Origin: Cryomorphaceae bacterium 1068
Lineage (GTDB): Bacteria; Bacteroidota; Bacteroidia; Flavobacteriales_D; Cryomorphaceae
Length of the DNA: 64,000 nt
Assembly (NCBI GenBank): GCA_027214385.1
Contig: JAPVXR010000001.1
Location: 602,267 to 666,266, forward strand
Direction: 5' to 3'
The position numbers and the translations under genes are program-made. Positions 33,346 to 42,945 of this stretch are shown here, piece by piece (position 1 is the stretch's first letter; each line of letters starts with the position of its first letter). The notes beneath the pieces are model-generated. The model searched no databases, was not told the origin of the DNA, and was given only the letters and a program-made list of their open reading frames with translations.

Positions 33346-35072
33346 GCCGACGCCTGACTTCAAAATCCAAGGTTTGGGTAGAAACCCTTCTGGGAATCGT
33401 TCTTCTACTTTTGGTGGGTTTCATCAGCACGATTAAATTCCAACGATTTGACCTTACCGAGGAAAAACGACACAGTCTTACCCCATCTACCATTCGCCTG
33501 CTCGAAGAGCTGGACGATGTTGTTTATATCAAGGTTTTTCTCGATGGTGATTTCCCTGCTGACTACCAACGCTTGCGCCAATCCATTCGCGAGAAGCTAG
33601 ACGAAATGAAGGCCTACGCCGGAGAGGAAATCCAATACGAGTTTATCAATCCCAGCGAGGCAGAGGACCGCAAATCTCGGGAAGAGATGTACGGCGAATT
33701 GGTCAAAAAAGGACTTCAGTATACCGCACTGCAGATCCGCGAAAAGGATGGAGTGAGCGAAAAAATTGTTTTTCCCGGTGCGCTGATTTCTTACCAAGAC
33801 AAAGAATTTCCGCTGCAGATATTGCAGAATCAGCAACGCACCACTGATGCGCAAATGGTCAATCGCACCATCAATAATTTGGAGTACAGTTTGGTCAACG
33901 CCATTTACCAAGTCCGCGAAAGCGAACCCAAGAAGGTTGCATTTATTGAAGGCCACGGTGAGCTATCTCCTATTGAAACGCGCAGCTTTCAAAATGAATT
34001 GGAAAAGCACTACAAAGTAGACCGTGTAGACATAGGCGGGATGGTGAACGCGCTAAGCCGCAACGTAGCAGGCGAGGGGAAACGTATCAACCGTTACGAT
34101 GCGATTATCGTAGCCCAACCTACGGAGGAGTTCACCGAACAAGACAAATACATCATTGACCAATTCGTGATGTTGGGCGGAAAAGTCATTTGGATGGTAG
34201 ATGCCATGCAAGTGTCAATGGATAGCTTACTCACGAGCGATGTTACCATGGCTTTACCATTGCGCACCAACCTTGACGACCTGCTCTTCAATTACGGTGT
34301 TCGGTTGAACCGCGACATTTTATTGGATAGAACCTGTGCACCGATTTCTCTCCTCACAGGCCCACGAGGCAATGAGCGGGCGGAGCTTTTTCCGTGGTAT
34401 TACAAACCCATTTTGATTCCCGAGGTATCACATCCCATCGTAGCCAATGTTGATCCGATTCTCACAGAGTTTATCGGTAGTTTGGATACAGTAGAGGCCG
34501 CGGGCATTTCCAAGAAAGTAATCCTCAGAACTTCGGAGTACTCCAAGATTTTGAAATCGCCTGCACGGGTAAGTTTCAATATCGTATCCATTGATCCCGA
34601 TTTCGGAAATGCCAACAGGCCCAACCAACCGGTCGCGGTATTGTTGGAAGGCGAGTTCGAATCGAATTTTGCCAATAGGCTACCACCTAATTTCCTCAAT
34701 GAAGACCTTTTGGATTTCAGGGACAAGAGTCCGTTGACACGGCAATTGGTCATCTCTGATGGGAATATCGCTGCCAATCCTGTCAATGCCGATGGAACGC
34801 GTTTTCGCGAGCTTGGCTTCGATGAGGTCTTAGGGCGAAAAATGTATGGAAACACAGAGTTTCTAATCAATGCCATGAACTACCTGCTGGGGGATGCCAC
34901 TTTGATAAACGTACGATCCAGAACAATAGCCCTGCGCAAACTCGACGATGAGCAAATCGTTCAAGAGCGCGAGCAATGGCAGATGCTCAATATCGGACTT
35001 CCCATTCTACTCACCATTCTTTTTGGTTTGGGTCAATGGTTTTGGCGCAAGCGAGCCTATTCTAAAAAATAA
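33342..35072 (+). CDS. gldG: Gliding-associated ABC transporter component GldG
   Basis: This 576-residue protein has an N-terminal membrane helix (about residues 12-32, TLLGIVLLLLVGFIST), then FDLTEEKRHSLTPSTIRLLE, typical of GldG. A long periplasmic part of the Gld-type ABC transport family has KVAFIEGHGELS near residue 200 and VIWMVDAMQVSMDSL near 285. A C-terminal helix (INIGLPILL-type, residues 550-568) ends in a basic tail. It forms the GldAFG transporter with GldF and GldA. It overlaps gldF by 4 bases and is followed 8 bases later by the DUF4340-like gene, so three genes form one operon. Confidence 0.94.
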   Translation: MSRRLTSKSKVWVETLLGIVLLLLVGFISTIKFQRFDLTEEKRHSLTPSTIRLLEELDDVVYIKVFLDGDFPADYQRLRQSIREKLDEMKAYAGEEIQYEFINPSEAEDRKSREEMYGELVKKGLQYTALQIREKDGVSEKIVFPGALISYQDKEFPLQILQNQQRTTDAQMVNRTINNLEYSLVNAIYQVRESEPKKVAFIEGHGELSPIETRSFQNELEKHYKVDRVDIGGMVNALSRNVAGEGKRINRYDAIIVAQPTEEFTEQDKYIIDQFVMLGGKVIWMVDAMQVSMDSLLTSDVTMALPLRTNLDDLLFNYGVRLNRDILLDRTCAPISLLTGPRGNERAELFPWYYKPILIPEVSHPIVANVDPILTEFIGSLDTVEAAGISKKVILRTSEYSKILKSPARVSFNIVSIDPDFGNANRPNQPVAVLLEGEFESNFANRLPPNFLNEDLLDFRDKSPLTRQLVISDGNIAANPVNADGTRFRELGFDEVLGRKMYGNTEFLINAMNYLLGDATLINVRSRTIALRKLDDEQIVQEREQWQMLNIGLPILLTILFGLGQWFWRKRAYSKK

Positions 35073-35080
35073 TTTCAGCA

Positions 35081-36100
35081 ATGAAGAAAATTGTATTACT
35101 GCTTCTCTTAGTCGCTATTTTGGGTGGTATCGCCTTCTATCTTTCAAGTTCAAACGATCCCTTCAAGAGTGAAGGAGTCGAGCAAAGTGATTTTGCCATT
35201 GCCGATACAGCTTCAATTGGAAAAATACTTATTGCCGATCGTTCGGGCAGAGTAGTCAAGCTGAATAGAGAGGGAGAACAATGGTTGCTCAATGGGAAGT
35301 ATCCGGCACGTGAAGACGCGATCACAACACTCTTGCGTACGTTTAAGAATATCTATATTCAGCGGCCCGTTCCTCGCGAAGCGCTGGAACAGGTCAATAC
35401 CGTAATGGCCACTTCGACCAAGAAGGTGGAGATATATGACCTGGATGGAGATCTTATCAAGACGTGGTATGTAGGGCATGCCACTATGGATAAAAAGGGA
35501 ACTTACATGCTCCTCGAAACTCCGAAGAACGGGAAGTCGTCAGTACCCTTCATTATGGATATGAAGGGATTTATCGGGATGCTCAATACCCGTTTTTTCC
35601 TCGATGAAAATGAGTGGAGAAGTACTATGCTTTTGGCCTATCCGGAAATGAACTTAAATGAGATCGAAGTAGAGTACCCGACAGATGAAGCATCATCTTT
35701 CAAAGTAAAATACGGCGGGGGAAATGAAATTGAGCTCTTTACGGCCGATGATAATCCGATTGCCGTATTTGACACCTCCACTTTGAAGGACTACATGTTG
35801 AACTACAAAAAGATGGCCTTCGAAAACTACAGAACGGGTTTGAGCGAAGTTCAAATCGATTCGGTTCGGTCTACCATTCCCTTTCAGATCATTCGGGTTA
35901 CCGATAATTCAGGGAGGCATGAGATCAAGCTTTGGCCCAAAAAAGCTCCTGATTATGCTACCGGGCAAAAGGCCGATAGCACCGGGCTTGATCGGGAGAG
36001 GATTTACGCCGTTTATAATGACGGAGAGCTGGCTCTGGCCCAAAGGTTTGTGTGGGATAAATTCCGAGCACCCCTTGGAGCGTTTGTTTCCAAAGAGTAA
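35081..36100 (+). CDS. DUF4340-like membrane-anchored protein
   Basis: This 339-residue protein has one N-terminal membrane helix (MKKIVLLLLLVAILGGIAFY) and a large extracytoplasmic part. The region from about residue 38 to 210 resembles DUF4340 proteins, with repeated beta-strand units such as IGKILIADRSGRVVKLNREG and VEIYDLDGDLIKTWYVG. Relatives are often encoded next to GldG-like ABC transporter genes, as here, where it starts 8 bases after gldG. It is probably an accessory part of that transporter (inference). The gene is followed by a separate promoter for dnaN. The family assignment is moderate. Confidence 0.75.
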   Translation: MKKIVLLLLLVAILGGIAFYLSSSNDPFKSEGVEQSDFAIADTASIGKILIADRSGRVVKLNREGEQWLLNGKYPAREDAITTLLRTFKNIYIQRPVPREALEQVNTVMATSTKKVEIYDLDGDLIKTWYVGHATMDKKGTYMLLETPKNGKSSVPFIMDMKGFIGMLNTRFFLDENEWRSTMLLAYPEMNLNEIEVEYPTDEASSFKVKYGGGNEIELFTADDNPIAVFDTSTLKDYMLNYKKMAFENYRTGLSEVQIDSVRSTIPFQIIRVTDNSGRHEIKLWPKKAPDYATGQKADSTGLDRERIYAVYNDGELALAQRFVWDKFRAPLGAFVSKE

Positions 36101-36149
36101 TGTTCACATTCTGTTCAAAAAAGCGGATTAAGCGTTTGCCTTAATCGCG

Positions 36150-36157
36150 TATATTTG
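36150..36157 (+). promoter_or_regulatory. -7 promoter motif for dnaN
   Basis: TATATTTG is a perfect TAnnTTTG match, 36 to 43 bases before the ATG at 36193. It suggests dnaN can be transcribed independently of the gldFG operon. Confidence 0.5.
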
Positions 36158-36192
36158 TCGCCGCGCCACAATGGCTGAAACGTGTTTTTATC

Positions 36193-37314
36193 ATGAAATT
36201 CATTGTAACCAGTACAGAACTACTCAAGCACTTACAAACCGTAAGCGGTGTGCTTGCATCCAATAACACACTTCCGATTCTCGACAATTTCCTGTTCGAG
36301 ATTAACAAAGACTCACTTACCATCTCGGCGAGTGACTTGGAAACGACTATGATCACACACCTTTCGGTTAAAGCCGAAGAGACAGGATCAATAGCTGTGC
36401 CTGCACGAATCGTTTTGGACTATTTGAAAACATTACCTGAGCAGCCTTTGACTTTTACCATAGACGAATCTAGCTTGGGAATCGAGATTTCAAGTAGCTA
36501 CGGTAAGAGTAAAGTGGCAGGCTTTGCAGCTGATGAATTTCCGAGAAACCCGGAGATGGATGATGCTTCAAACGTGACCATTCCATCAGACGTAGTTTCT
36601 GAGGCCATTCACAAAACCATCTTCGCTACCGGAAATGACGATCTAAGACCGGTGATGTCAGGTATCTTCTGCGAATTCTCGAAAGAAGGTCTGCGATTCG
36701 TCGCTACCGACGCGCACAAATTGGTTCGCTACACGCGCACCGATTCGAAAGCCGATAAGAACTCAACGTTCATTATTCCTAAGAAGCCACTCAACCTATT
36801 AAAGGGTGCTTTGGGAAATACAGCTTCTGACGTTCAGATGGACTTCAACGATACCAACGTTAAAATCTCTTTTGACGATACGGTGATGATCGCTCGATTG
36901 ATCGATGGAAAATACCCCAACTACGAGGCGGTGATTCCAAAAGACAATCCGAACAAGATGTTGGTGGAGCGTACTGCTCTTCTCGGATCTATTCGACGTG
37001 TCTCTATTTTCTCGAACAAGACTACGCACCAAGTTCGACTTCGTATCAGCGGTAGCGAGCTATCTGTTTCTGCCGAAGATCTCGATTTTGCCAATGAGGC
37101 AAATGAGCGCCTGACATGCAGCTACGAGGGTGACGATATGGAGATTGGCTTCAATAGCCGCTTCTTGATCGACATGCTCAACAACTTGGATACGGCTGAC
37201 GTGCAGCTTCAATTGAGTGCACCCAATCGCGCGGGTATTCTCGTCCCAATGGGGTCTGACAACGAAGGAGAAGATATTCTGATGTTGGTGATGCCGGTGA
37301 TGTTGAATGCGTAG
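36193..37314 (+). CDS. dnaN: DNA polymerase III subunit beta (sliding clamp)
   Basis: This 373-residue protein is a full-length beta clamp with three repeated domains of about 120 residues. Diagnostic features are MKFIVTSTELLKHLQTVSGV at the start, TLPILDNFLFEI near residue 30, FATGNDDLRPVMSGIFCEF near 140, and the C-terminal LVMPVMLNA. As a dimeric ring it tethers the replicative polymerase and many repair proteins to DNA. dnaN is not next to dnaA here. The order gldF-gldG-dnaN is one seen in other Flavobacteriia. It has its own promoter motif just upstream. Confidence 0.98.
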   Translation: MKFIVTSTELLKHLQTVSGVLASNNTLPILDNFLFEINKDSLTISASDLETTMITHLSVKAEETGSIAVPARIVLDYLKTLPEQPLTFTIDESSLGIEISSSYGKSKVAGFAADEFPRNPEMDDASNVTIPSDVVSEAIHKTIFATGNDDLRPVMSGIFCEFSKEGLRFVATDAHKLVRYTRTDSKADKNSTFIIPKKPLNLLKGALGNTASDVQMDFNDTNVKISFDDTVMIARLIDGKYPNYEAVIPKDNPNKMLVERTALLGSIRRVSIFSNKTTHQVRLRISGSELSVSAEDLDFANEANERLTCSYEGDDMEIGFNSRFLIDMLNNLDTADVQLQLSAPNRAGILVPMGSDNEGEDILMLVMPVMLNA

Positions 37315-37402
37315 TTTAGTCGATAGTATCTCGTCGATAGTATTGAGATGAGGCGTGCTAAATGAGCACCAAGTACTGATCTCTGTAAACTGACATCTGA
37401 TA

Positions 37403-37744
37403 CTACCCTATCTGCAAACCATCACCTGTTCTCTGTTCGGTGCTCAATGTCACCACACCATCATCGGTGTAAACTCCCAATATCAGGCACTCGCTTTTAA
37501 AGTCAGCTATCTGTTTAGGAGGAAAGTTTACTACACAAATCACTTGATTACCGATTAAATCATCGGTGTCATAAAGCTCGGTGATTTGAGCACTCGTTTT
37601 TCGGATTCCCAAATTACCGAAGTCAATATGAATCCTGTAAGAAGGCTTGTGCGCCTTTTCAAATGGAATGGCATCAACGATAGTGCCTGTGCGAATGTCC
37701 AACTTCTCGAAATCTTCCCATGTTATAAGCGGTTTGATGCGCAT
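37403..37744 (-). CDS. csaA: CsaA-like tRNA-binding domain protein
   Basis: This 113-residue protein is a single tRNA-binding (OB-fold) domain. The opening WEDFEKLDIRTGTIVDAIPF, then GIRKTSAQITELYDTDDLIG and CVVNFPPKQIADFKSECLIL are the CsaA signatures, and the end GVVTLSTEQRTGDGLQIG forms the dimer region. CsaA in Bacillus has chaperone-like activity for exported proteins; the related domain binds tRNA elbows. It acts as a cytoplasmic dimer. It lies 74 bases after the TonB receptor gene on the same strand, with its own TAAATTTG motif at 37764-37771, so it is likely separate. Confidence 0.9.
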   Translation of the reverse strand: MRIKPLITWEDFEKLDIRTGTIVDAIPFEKAHKPSYRIHIDFGNLGIRKTSAQITELYDTDDLIGNQVICVVNFPPKQIADFKSECLILGVYTDDGVVTLSTEQRTGDGLQIG

Positions 37745-37763
37745 GGTAGATTGTGGTTTGCCT

Positions 37764-37771
37764 CAAATTTA
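37764..37771 (-). promoter_or_regulatory. -7 promoter motif for the CsaA-like gene
   Basis: The minus strand reads TAAATTTG, a perfect TAnnTTTG match, 20 to 27 bases before the ATG at 37744. No -33 TTG at usual spacing is evident. Confidence 0.4.
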
Positions 37772-37817
37772 AACTAAAAATATTTCGGTCCTTGCTTTTT
37801 GATTTTAACTCAAAGGC

Positions 37818-40223
37818 CTAGAAGGTGAAGCCAACGGAACCGTAAAAGCTTCGGATGTTGGCAGGAATAATCCCCGGGCCTGGGTAGCTTTCGGCTCTTC
37901 GGGTGAAATACTCCTCGTTGGTGAAATTATTCACTCCTGCTGAAAACTTGAATCGGTTTGGTTTGTACTCCAATGAAAAGTCCATGACGTAATAGGAGGG
38001 GACAATACCCGTCAACGCATTGGGATTGAAAGTGGAGTTGGTAGCATCCGAGAACTGTTCTCCCAAATAGGAGAATTGATAGGTGGCTTTGAGGTCTTTC
38101 CACTTGTAATTCAATCCGGTTCGGAGCATGACGTTCGGCACATACTCCACTCGGCGGTCTTTTATTGCGGTTATGTCCGATTCGATATAGGTGGCGTCGG
38201 TCAATGAGAAATTTATAAAGAGAGACAGACTTGAATGTTCGCGGTCGATATTGAACAGATTCCAGATATCGATTTCTGCGAAGGACTCCATTCCGATATG
38301 GCGTGAATCGCCGATATTGGTTCGGAAGAGGGTAGTACTTCCGGGTAGTTCAAACAACCCTATGCGGTCGTTGTAGCGCATGAGGAATAGACTTACATCG
38401 AGGCTCAGCCAGTCTCCGATTTCCCCGCGAATACCGATATCAGCATTGTACCCGTTTTCGTCGGTGATGAGACTGTCCAACTGGAAATTGGGATTGACCA
38501 CCCTCAGGTCGCTGAAGGTGATGGAGCGGAAATTCTGAGAAATATTTCCATAGAGATTCAAGTTCTCTTTGAGGTCGTAGCTTACACCAATGCCAAAAAG
38601 AGGAAAAGTTCGTGTGGTGGAGGAGGCGTCTTCATTGACTGTCGAAGAGATAAGATTGCCTGCAAAGTCATATCGATTGAGCTTCCAAATCCCTTCGGAA
38701 TCCGTTCGAATGTGCTCCACTCTTAATCCCGCCGTTACGCTGAGCTTTGAGGTGATGTGGAGGAGATTCTCCACAAAAATGGCAAAGTTTTGGCTTGGGA
38801 ATTCGTAGTCAAACTCCTCAGGGTCGTCGGGGTTTAGAAAATCAAAGTCAGGTGTGTCGGCATTGTTGGCATCGCCCTGCATTCTGTCCGTCATTCCATT
38901 GTAGTAGCGCGCACCGACTACAATTGCTGAATGCTTGGTACCAAGCTTGTATCGGTGGAGGAGTCTGGCTTCTGTTCCGAAATTTCGAAATTCATCTCGA
39001 ATCAGAGTGCGGTTCTCATTGGGATTGTCCGGCACTCCGATTTGATCCAAATTTCCCAAGGCATTACGCGAAGAGATCAATCCAAAAGTTCGGATGTTCA
39101 GTTGGGTCATACTCGAGAATTGGTAGTCGATCGTTTGGGCGAACAAGTTCCAGTTGACGTTGAACCAATTGCGATCGCGGTTGGCTTGTTCTAGGTTACC
39201 CGAAAAGAATTGTTCGTCTGTCAGGCCGCCGGGCTGTTGCGCCTCATACTCCATGTAAGAGTATTCAAAGCCCAGCTTTAATTGGTCATTTACTTGGTAG
39301 CCTATTCGGGCAAATGCCGTGTGTGCTTCGAAACCGGAACTCTCGCGCCAACCGTCACCTCGGCGATATTGGTAATAGCCGTAGTAATCGATCTTACCCT
39401 TGGTTCCTCCCGCACTTACAAATGAATTCCAGAGTCCGAAGGAACCGACCGCTTGCTCAACGTTGAGCTCAAAAGGCTTCTTTGGAGCCTCCTTGAGTTT
39501 GAAGTTGAGCATTCCGCCAAACTGTGTCCCGTATTGAAGCGAGGCAGCACCTCTTACGATTTCAATACGCTCAACGGCTTGGAGAGCCGGCATATAGTAG
39601 CTTTCGGGGTAACCCAAAGCATCGGCGCTCATATCGTAGCCGTTTTGTCGCGTGTTGAAGTTTGCGGTACGGCTTGGCCCAAGCCCTCGCGCGGCAATAT
39701 CTAACTGTAGCCCCGCAAAGTCACTTTCCCAAATATTCAAACCGGGAACTTTCGCGAAGACTTGTCGGGCATTATTCGAAACGCGGTTGGCAGCGAAGTC
39801 ATCGAGGATAATTACCTCGTTTTTCTTGGCCTCGTATATTCCCATTCCGTCGATGGAGCGCATTCTGGTTATCCCGTTGGTTGGGTCAATTCCCGATTCA
39901 ATTTCAAATTCGGCTAATTCTGTTGAAAGCAATTCCAAAGAGAAGTTGATCACTGTGTCTTGCGTGAGCGAGATTTCAATCGACTGTGATTTCATCCCCA
40001 AGCTAAAAGCCTCAATGTTGTGTTTGCCAATAGGCAGAACGATCGAGTAGCTTCCGTTCTTGTCAACACTGGTTTGGAGATTGAGCGCTCGCACGAAGAC
40101 CATAGCATCACTGATCGTTTGCTCGGAATTTTGATCGGATACGGTTCCTGACACTTCTGCAGTTTGTCCTAAAACCAGCGTGGACATCATAAGACTCCAT
40201 ATTAAAACTCCTAGTCTGCTCAC
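37818..40223 (-). CDS. TonB-dependent receptor, FecA-like
   Basis: This 801-residue outer-membrane protein starts at a GTG overlapping the HTTM gene stop by 4 bases (GTGA). A signal peptide (MSRLGVLIWSLMMSTLVLGQ) is followed by a carboxypeptidase-regulatory-like domain (residues 22-105). The plug domain (about 130-250) has GLGPSRTANFNTRQNGYDMS, IEIVRGAASLQYGTQFGGML and LGYPESYYMP, reminiscent of ferric dicitrate receptor FecA. A 22-strand barrel ends IRSFYGSVGFTF. It should import an iron chelate or another scarce metal complex. It is the last gene of the DUF4856-imelysin-HTTM cluster, which supports a metal role. The substrate is inferred only. Confidence 0.9.
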   Translation of the reverse strand: MSRLGVLIWSLMMSTLVLGQTAEVSGTVSDQNSEQTISDAMVFVRALNLQTSVDKNGSYSIVLPIGKHNIEAFSLGMKSQSIEISLTQDTVINFSLELLSTELAEFEIESGIDPTNGITRMRSIDGMGIYEAKKNEVIILDDFAANRVSNNARQVFAKVPGLNIWESDFAGLQLDIAARGLGPSRTANFNTRQNGYDMSADALGYPESYYMPALQAVERIEIVRGAASLQYGTQFGGMLNFKLKEAPKKPFELNVEQAVGSFGLWNSFVSAGGTKGKIDYYGYYQYRRGDGWRESSGFEAHTAFARIGYQVNDQLKLGFEYSYMEYEAQQPGGLTDEQFFSGNLEQANRDRNWFNVNWNLFAQTIDYQFSSMTQLNIRTFGLISSRNALGNLDQIGVPDNPNENRTLIRDEFRNFGTEARLLHRYKLGTKHSAIVVGARYYNGMTDRMQGDANNADTPDFDFLNPDDPEEFDYEFPSQNFAIFVENLLHITSKLSVTAGLRVEHIRTDSEGIWKLNRYDFAGNLISSTVNEDASSTTRTFPLFGIGVSYDLKENLNLYGNISQNFRSITFSDLRVVNPNFQLDSLITDENGYNADIGIRGEIGDWLSLDVSLFLMRYNDRIGLFELPGSTTLFRTNIGDSRHIGMESFAEIDIWNLFNIDREHSSLSLFINFSLTDATYIESDITAIKDRRVEYVPNVMLRTGLNYKWKDLKATYQFSYLGEQFSDATNSTFNPNALTGIVPSYYVMDFSLEYKPNRFKFSAGVNNFTNEEYFTRRAESYPGPGIIPANIRSFYGSVGFTF

Positions 40224-41599
40224 CTTAGTTTCTTGTCTTCAAATGGATTAATCCAATCCTTGTGAGCCCAGCCATCTTTTTTGGAGGTCAAATCAACGTT
40301 TGGATCGATCAAGAGTTGAGCAGGCCGCGCATTGAGTGTTACCCATACTTCTGCTCGTACCTTCGGATCTTTCATTCCTTGCTCTTCGTAGTGGTCTCGG
40401 AGTAAGTGTGCGTATTGCAGTATGAGGTCGGGTTGCATAGCCATTTGCTTCTCTTGATGGGAATTGAGAAACTCGTGATTCACCACCGAACCTTCTCTGC
40501 CTGTTTCACCGTCTTTCACATAAAAAGTAGCCGTACCCGCCTTTTCCATAAGCATCACCCGCCAAGAGAAGCGGTAGCCTTCTTCCGTCCAAAACAGATT
40601 TCCGGGGTAGAGCAAGTACCGCCACGGAAAGAGCAGTTGGAACATGAAAAAGACCATCAAAAAGGGAAGTAGGAACTTTTGTTTTCTCTTTGCCGGTTCC
40701 GTTTTAGGAATTTGGAGATCATCTTGATTTTGGCCGAATAGCTTCGATAATCCGTTGATCATTCGCTCGTGAAAAGAATCGGAAAAGAAAATGGTAACGG
40801 CAAAGATCATCACGATAGGGAAGACTCCGATTTGAAATAGTATTCCTGTCAACGTATGGAAGATCACCACGGCGATGTAAGCTAGCCATCTCGTTTTTTT
40901 GATGAGTAATCCCAGAATAATGAAAGTGTCGAAGAGCATACCGAACCAGCTGAAAAGGTAGGCGGTGAATTCGTACTTGAAGAAATCTCCAATCAGAGGA
41001 ATGCTTGATTTGGCAGGCAGCCAGATGGCGAGTGGCAAAGCTTCCAAGAGCCAGTCAGTATTGATTTTAGCCAAACCTGCGTAAACATAGACTATGGCAA
41101 TCTGAACTTTGAAAATTAGGATGCACCACCTCTCGACTTTTTTTTGTCTTATAGCCGGAATTCGTTTGGCGTCCAAAGAAAAATAGCGATTGGAGGGGAC
41201 CAGAATCATCAAGAATGAAACGATGCTGACGAAGTAATAATGGTTGAGGTAGTAGGTGATGTCGATCAATTCCACGTAAGTGAAACAAAGAAAAAATAGC
41301 ACCGCGAAAAAGCGGTAATACCAGCCGAGTACGATAGCAACACAGGCTACCGCCATGGCCCAGAAAACCACATACATTCCCAAACCGGGTAAAGGCTTTA
41401 CCCAGTCGAATCCGAAATAGCTAAAGTGAAGAATAGGGTCGATAAGCTGTGTGTCAACCCAACCCAGAGCGATGTAGCGCAATGTGCTAAAAAGCATAAG
41501 CAGCCCGAAGGCCACTCTAAATGAAACTAAAGGAGCAATCGACACCGATTGCTCCAAATAAGCGGTAAGCTTAGAATATGCGTTTTTATTTTGGGTCAA
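40220..41599 (-). CDS. HTTM domain protein (vitamin K-dependent gamma-carboxylase-like)
   Basis: This 459-residue membrane protein has about seven helices in its first 290 residues and a soluble tail of about 140 residues. The helices carry the HTTM layout: APLVSFRVAFGLLMLFSTLR near residue 22, a LNHYYFVSIVSFLMILVPSN segment near 115, and VQIAIVYVYAGLAKINTDWL near 168, the most typical part. HTTM proteins are related to vitamin K-dependent gamma-glutamyl carboxylase; bacterial members have unknown reactions. The start is a TTG, as no earlier ATG is in frame and the next Met lies in helix 1. It overlaps the TonB receptor gene by 4 bases, and imelysin is upstream. The grouping suggests a role in metal uptake. 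Confidence 0.82.
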   Translation of the reverse strand: MTQNKNAYSKLTAYLEQSVSIAPLVSFRVAFGLLMLFSTLRYIALGWVDTQLIDPILHFSYFGFDWVKPLPGLGMYVVFWAMAVACVAIVLGWYYRFFAVLFFLCFTYVELIDITYYLNHYYFVSIVSFLMILVPSNRYFSLDAKRIPAIRQKKVERWCILIFKVQIAIVYVYAGLAKINTDWLLEALPLAIWLPAKSSIPLIGDFFKYEFTAYLFSWFGMLFDTFIILGLLIKKTRWLAYIAVVIFHTLTGILFQIGVFPIVMIFAVTIFFSDSFHERMINGLSKLFGQNQDDLQIPKTEPAKRKQKFLLPFLMVFFMFQLLFPWRYLLYPGNLFWTEEGYRFSWRVMLMEKAGTATFYVKDGETGREGSVVNHEFLNSHQEKQMAMQPDLILQYAHLLRDHYEEQGMKDPKVRAEVWVTLNARPAQLLIDPNVDLTSKKDGWAHKDWINPFEDKKLR

Positions 41600-41758
41600 G
41601 CCAGTTGGTTAAAGTCTTTTCATTTTGTTGTATGTCTGTTCCAAAGGGTTCAAGATTTAGGCTTGCGAAGCTGTGAAAATTAATAGGTTTACATTTCGTA
41701 ATTAACTGTTTTCAGAGCAAGCGTAACGCAGATATTGGACTTTGTGGGGAGACAGACT

Positions 41759-42892
41759 TTAATCTCCATCGCCTGAGTTGAAAGTAATGCTGATTCCGAG
41801 TAAAGAGCTCATGGAACTCTTAAAATTTGACGTGTTCGACTGTAGCTTGTCTCTAAGGATTTCTACCTCTTGGCTAGTAATATTTTCTGAGAGAGATCCT
41901 TCGGATAAGTCTGCAATGGCCGCATCGATTTCGAAAATAGATTCGGTGGTGGTCTGGACCAAATCAGGGCCGCCAATGACGGATTGCAAGTATTCTTCAA
42001 ATCCGATTAGTTCCATTCCGCTGCGCGATCTGCCAAACCAGATGTTTTTTGAGTTTTCGAAATGCGCGGTAATCAATTCAGAAGAGATACCGCTGTAATA
42101 GGCTTCCACCAAACTTCCATCTGCCGCAGGTTGACCTGCCGAAAGACCTGCGGGTAGCTCTACTTTGAAGTTTTTAATGTTTTCGTAGTCTTTAATAAAG
42201 GCATTGTAATAAAGCGAAATGGAGCTGCCCGCAGAAGTTCCGTCGTTATTGATAAAGGACTGTAAATAGGATTCATTCCATTCCGCAACAATACCGTCGA
42301 ATGAAGACTTCAATTCGCCTAAGACAAGGAGCAAGTAGTCTTTGCGATTCTGATCAAAACCCGCAACGATTTCTGCATTGGTCTGTGCATTTCCAAAGAT
42401 CAGGTACTCGACAGCATAAAATCCTCGTACATCTCGATCGAAACTATTGGGAAGATCGAAGTTGGGGTTAAGGAGATTCGCCTCGATCTTTTCTTCACTT
42501 ACAGGAAAAACTCCCAGAACAGTGGCGTAGGGTCCTAGTAGTAATTCTCCCGGGCCGAAGCCAAATGCCGAACAGTGCTGATGATCGATTACAGCTTCCT
42601 CCCAAGCAGATCGAATCGCAATCAGGTTTTCCTCATTTGTGTTTTGGGTAAACTCGATTGCCGCTTCTGAAAGCGTATTGACGCTAGACTGCAAATCCTC
42701 AAAATTAGGAACGATCAGATCCGTCCCGACATCCTCGAGCATAGCCTTCCGATCGAAGTCGGAACCAGGGATATTGTCTTCCTCATTATCGTCATTACAA
42801 GAAACCAATATTACTGAAGTCAGCAGCACGGAAGCAATTATTCTGAAAGATCTCGTTCTGTTGAATTCAAAAGTCATATACATTCTTTTCAT
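41759..42892 (-). CDS. Imelysin family lipoprotein with altered GxHxxE motif
   Basis: This 377-residue protein has a lipoprotein signal ending at Cys32 (SVILVSC). ATGs at codons 1, 4 and 6 are all possible starts. The body matches the imelysin family of two four-helix bundles. It has SAWEEAVIDHQHCSAFGFGP near residue 95, and the family motif region GFYAVEYLIFG at 157-167. The usual GxHxxE motif reads GFYAVE here (Tyr159 instead of His, Glu162 retained). Imelysin-like proteins include iron-regulated IrpA and EfeO/EfeM-type iron-binding components. With a TonB receptor and DUF4856 in the same cluster, iron or other metal binding is likely, but the His replacement suggests a changed site. Confidence 0.88.
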   Translation of the reverse strand: MKRMYMTFEFNRTRSFRIIASVLLTSVILVSCNDDNEEDNIPGSDFDRKAMLEDVGTDLIVPNFEDLQSSVNTLSEAAIEFTQNTNEENLIAIRSAWEEAVIDHQHCSAFGFGPGELLLGPYATVLGVFPVSEEKIEANLLNPNFDLPNSFDRDVRGFYAVEYLIFGNAQTNAEIVAGFDQNRKDYLLLVLGELKSSFDGIVAEWNESYLQSFINNDGTSAGSSISLYYNAFIKDYENIKNFKVELPAGLSAGQPAADGSLVEAYYSGISSELITAHFENSKNIWFGRSRSGMELIGFEEYLQSVIGGPDLVQTTTESIFEIDAAIADLSEGSLSENITSQEVEILRDKLQSNTSNFKSSMSSLLGISITFNSGDGD

Positions 42893-42945
42893 CTAAATGA
42901 TCGCCTGCATTGCACAGCCTGTTTATGGATAATGAGTTTCTTCAA

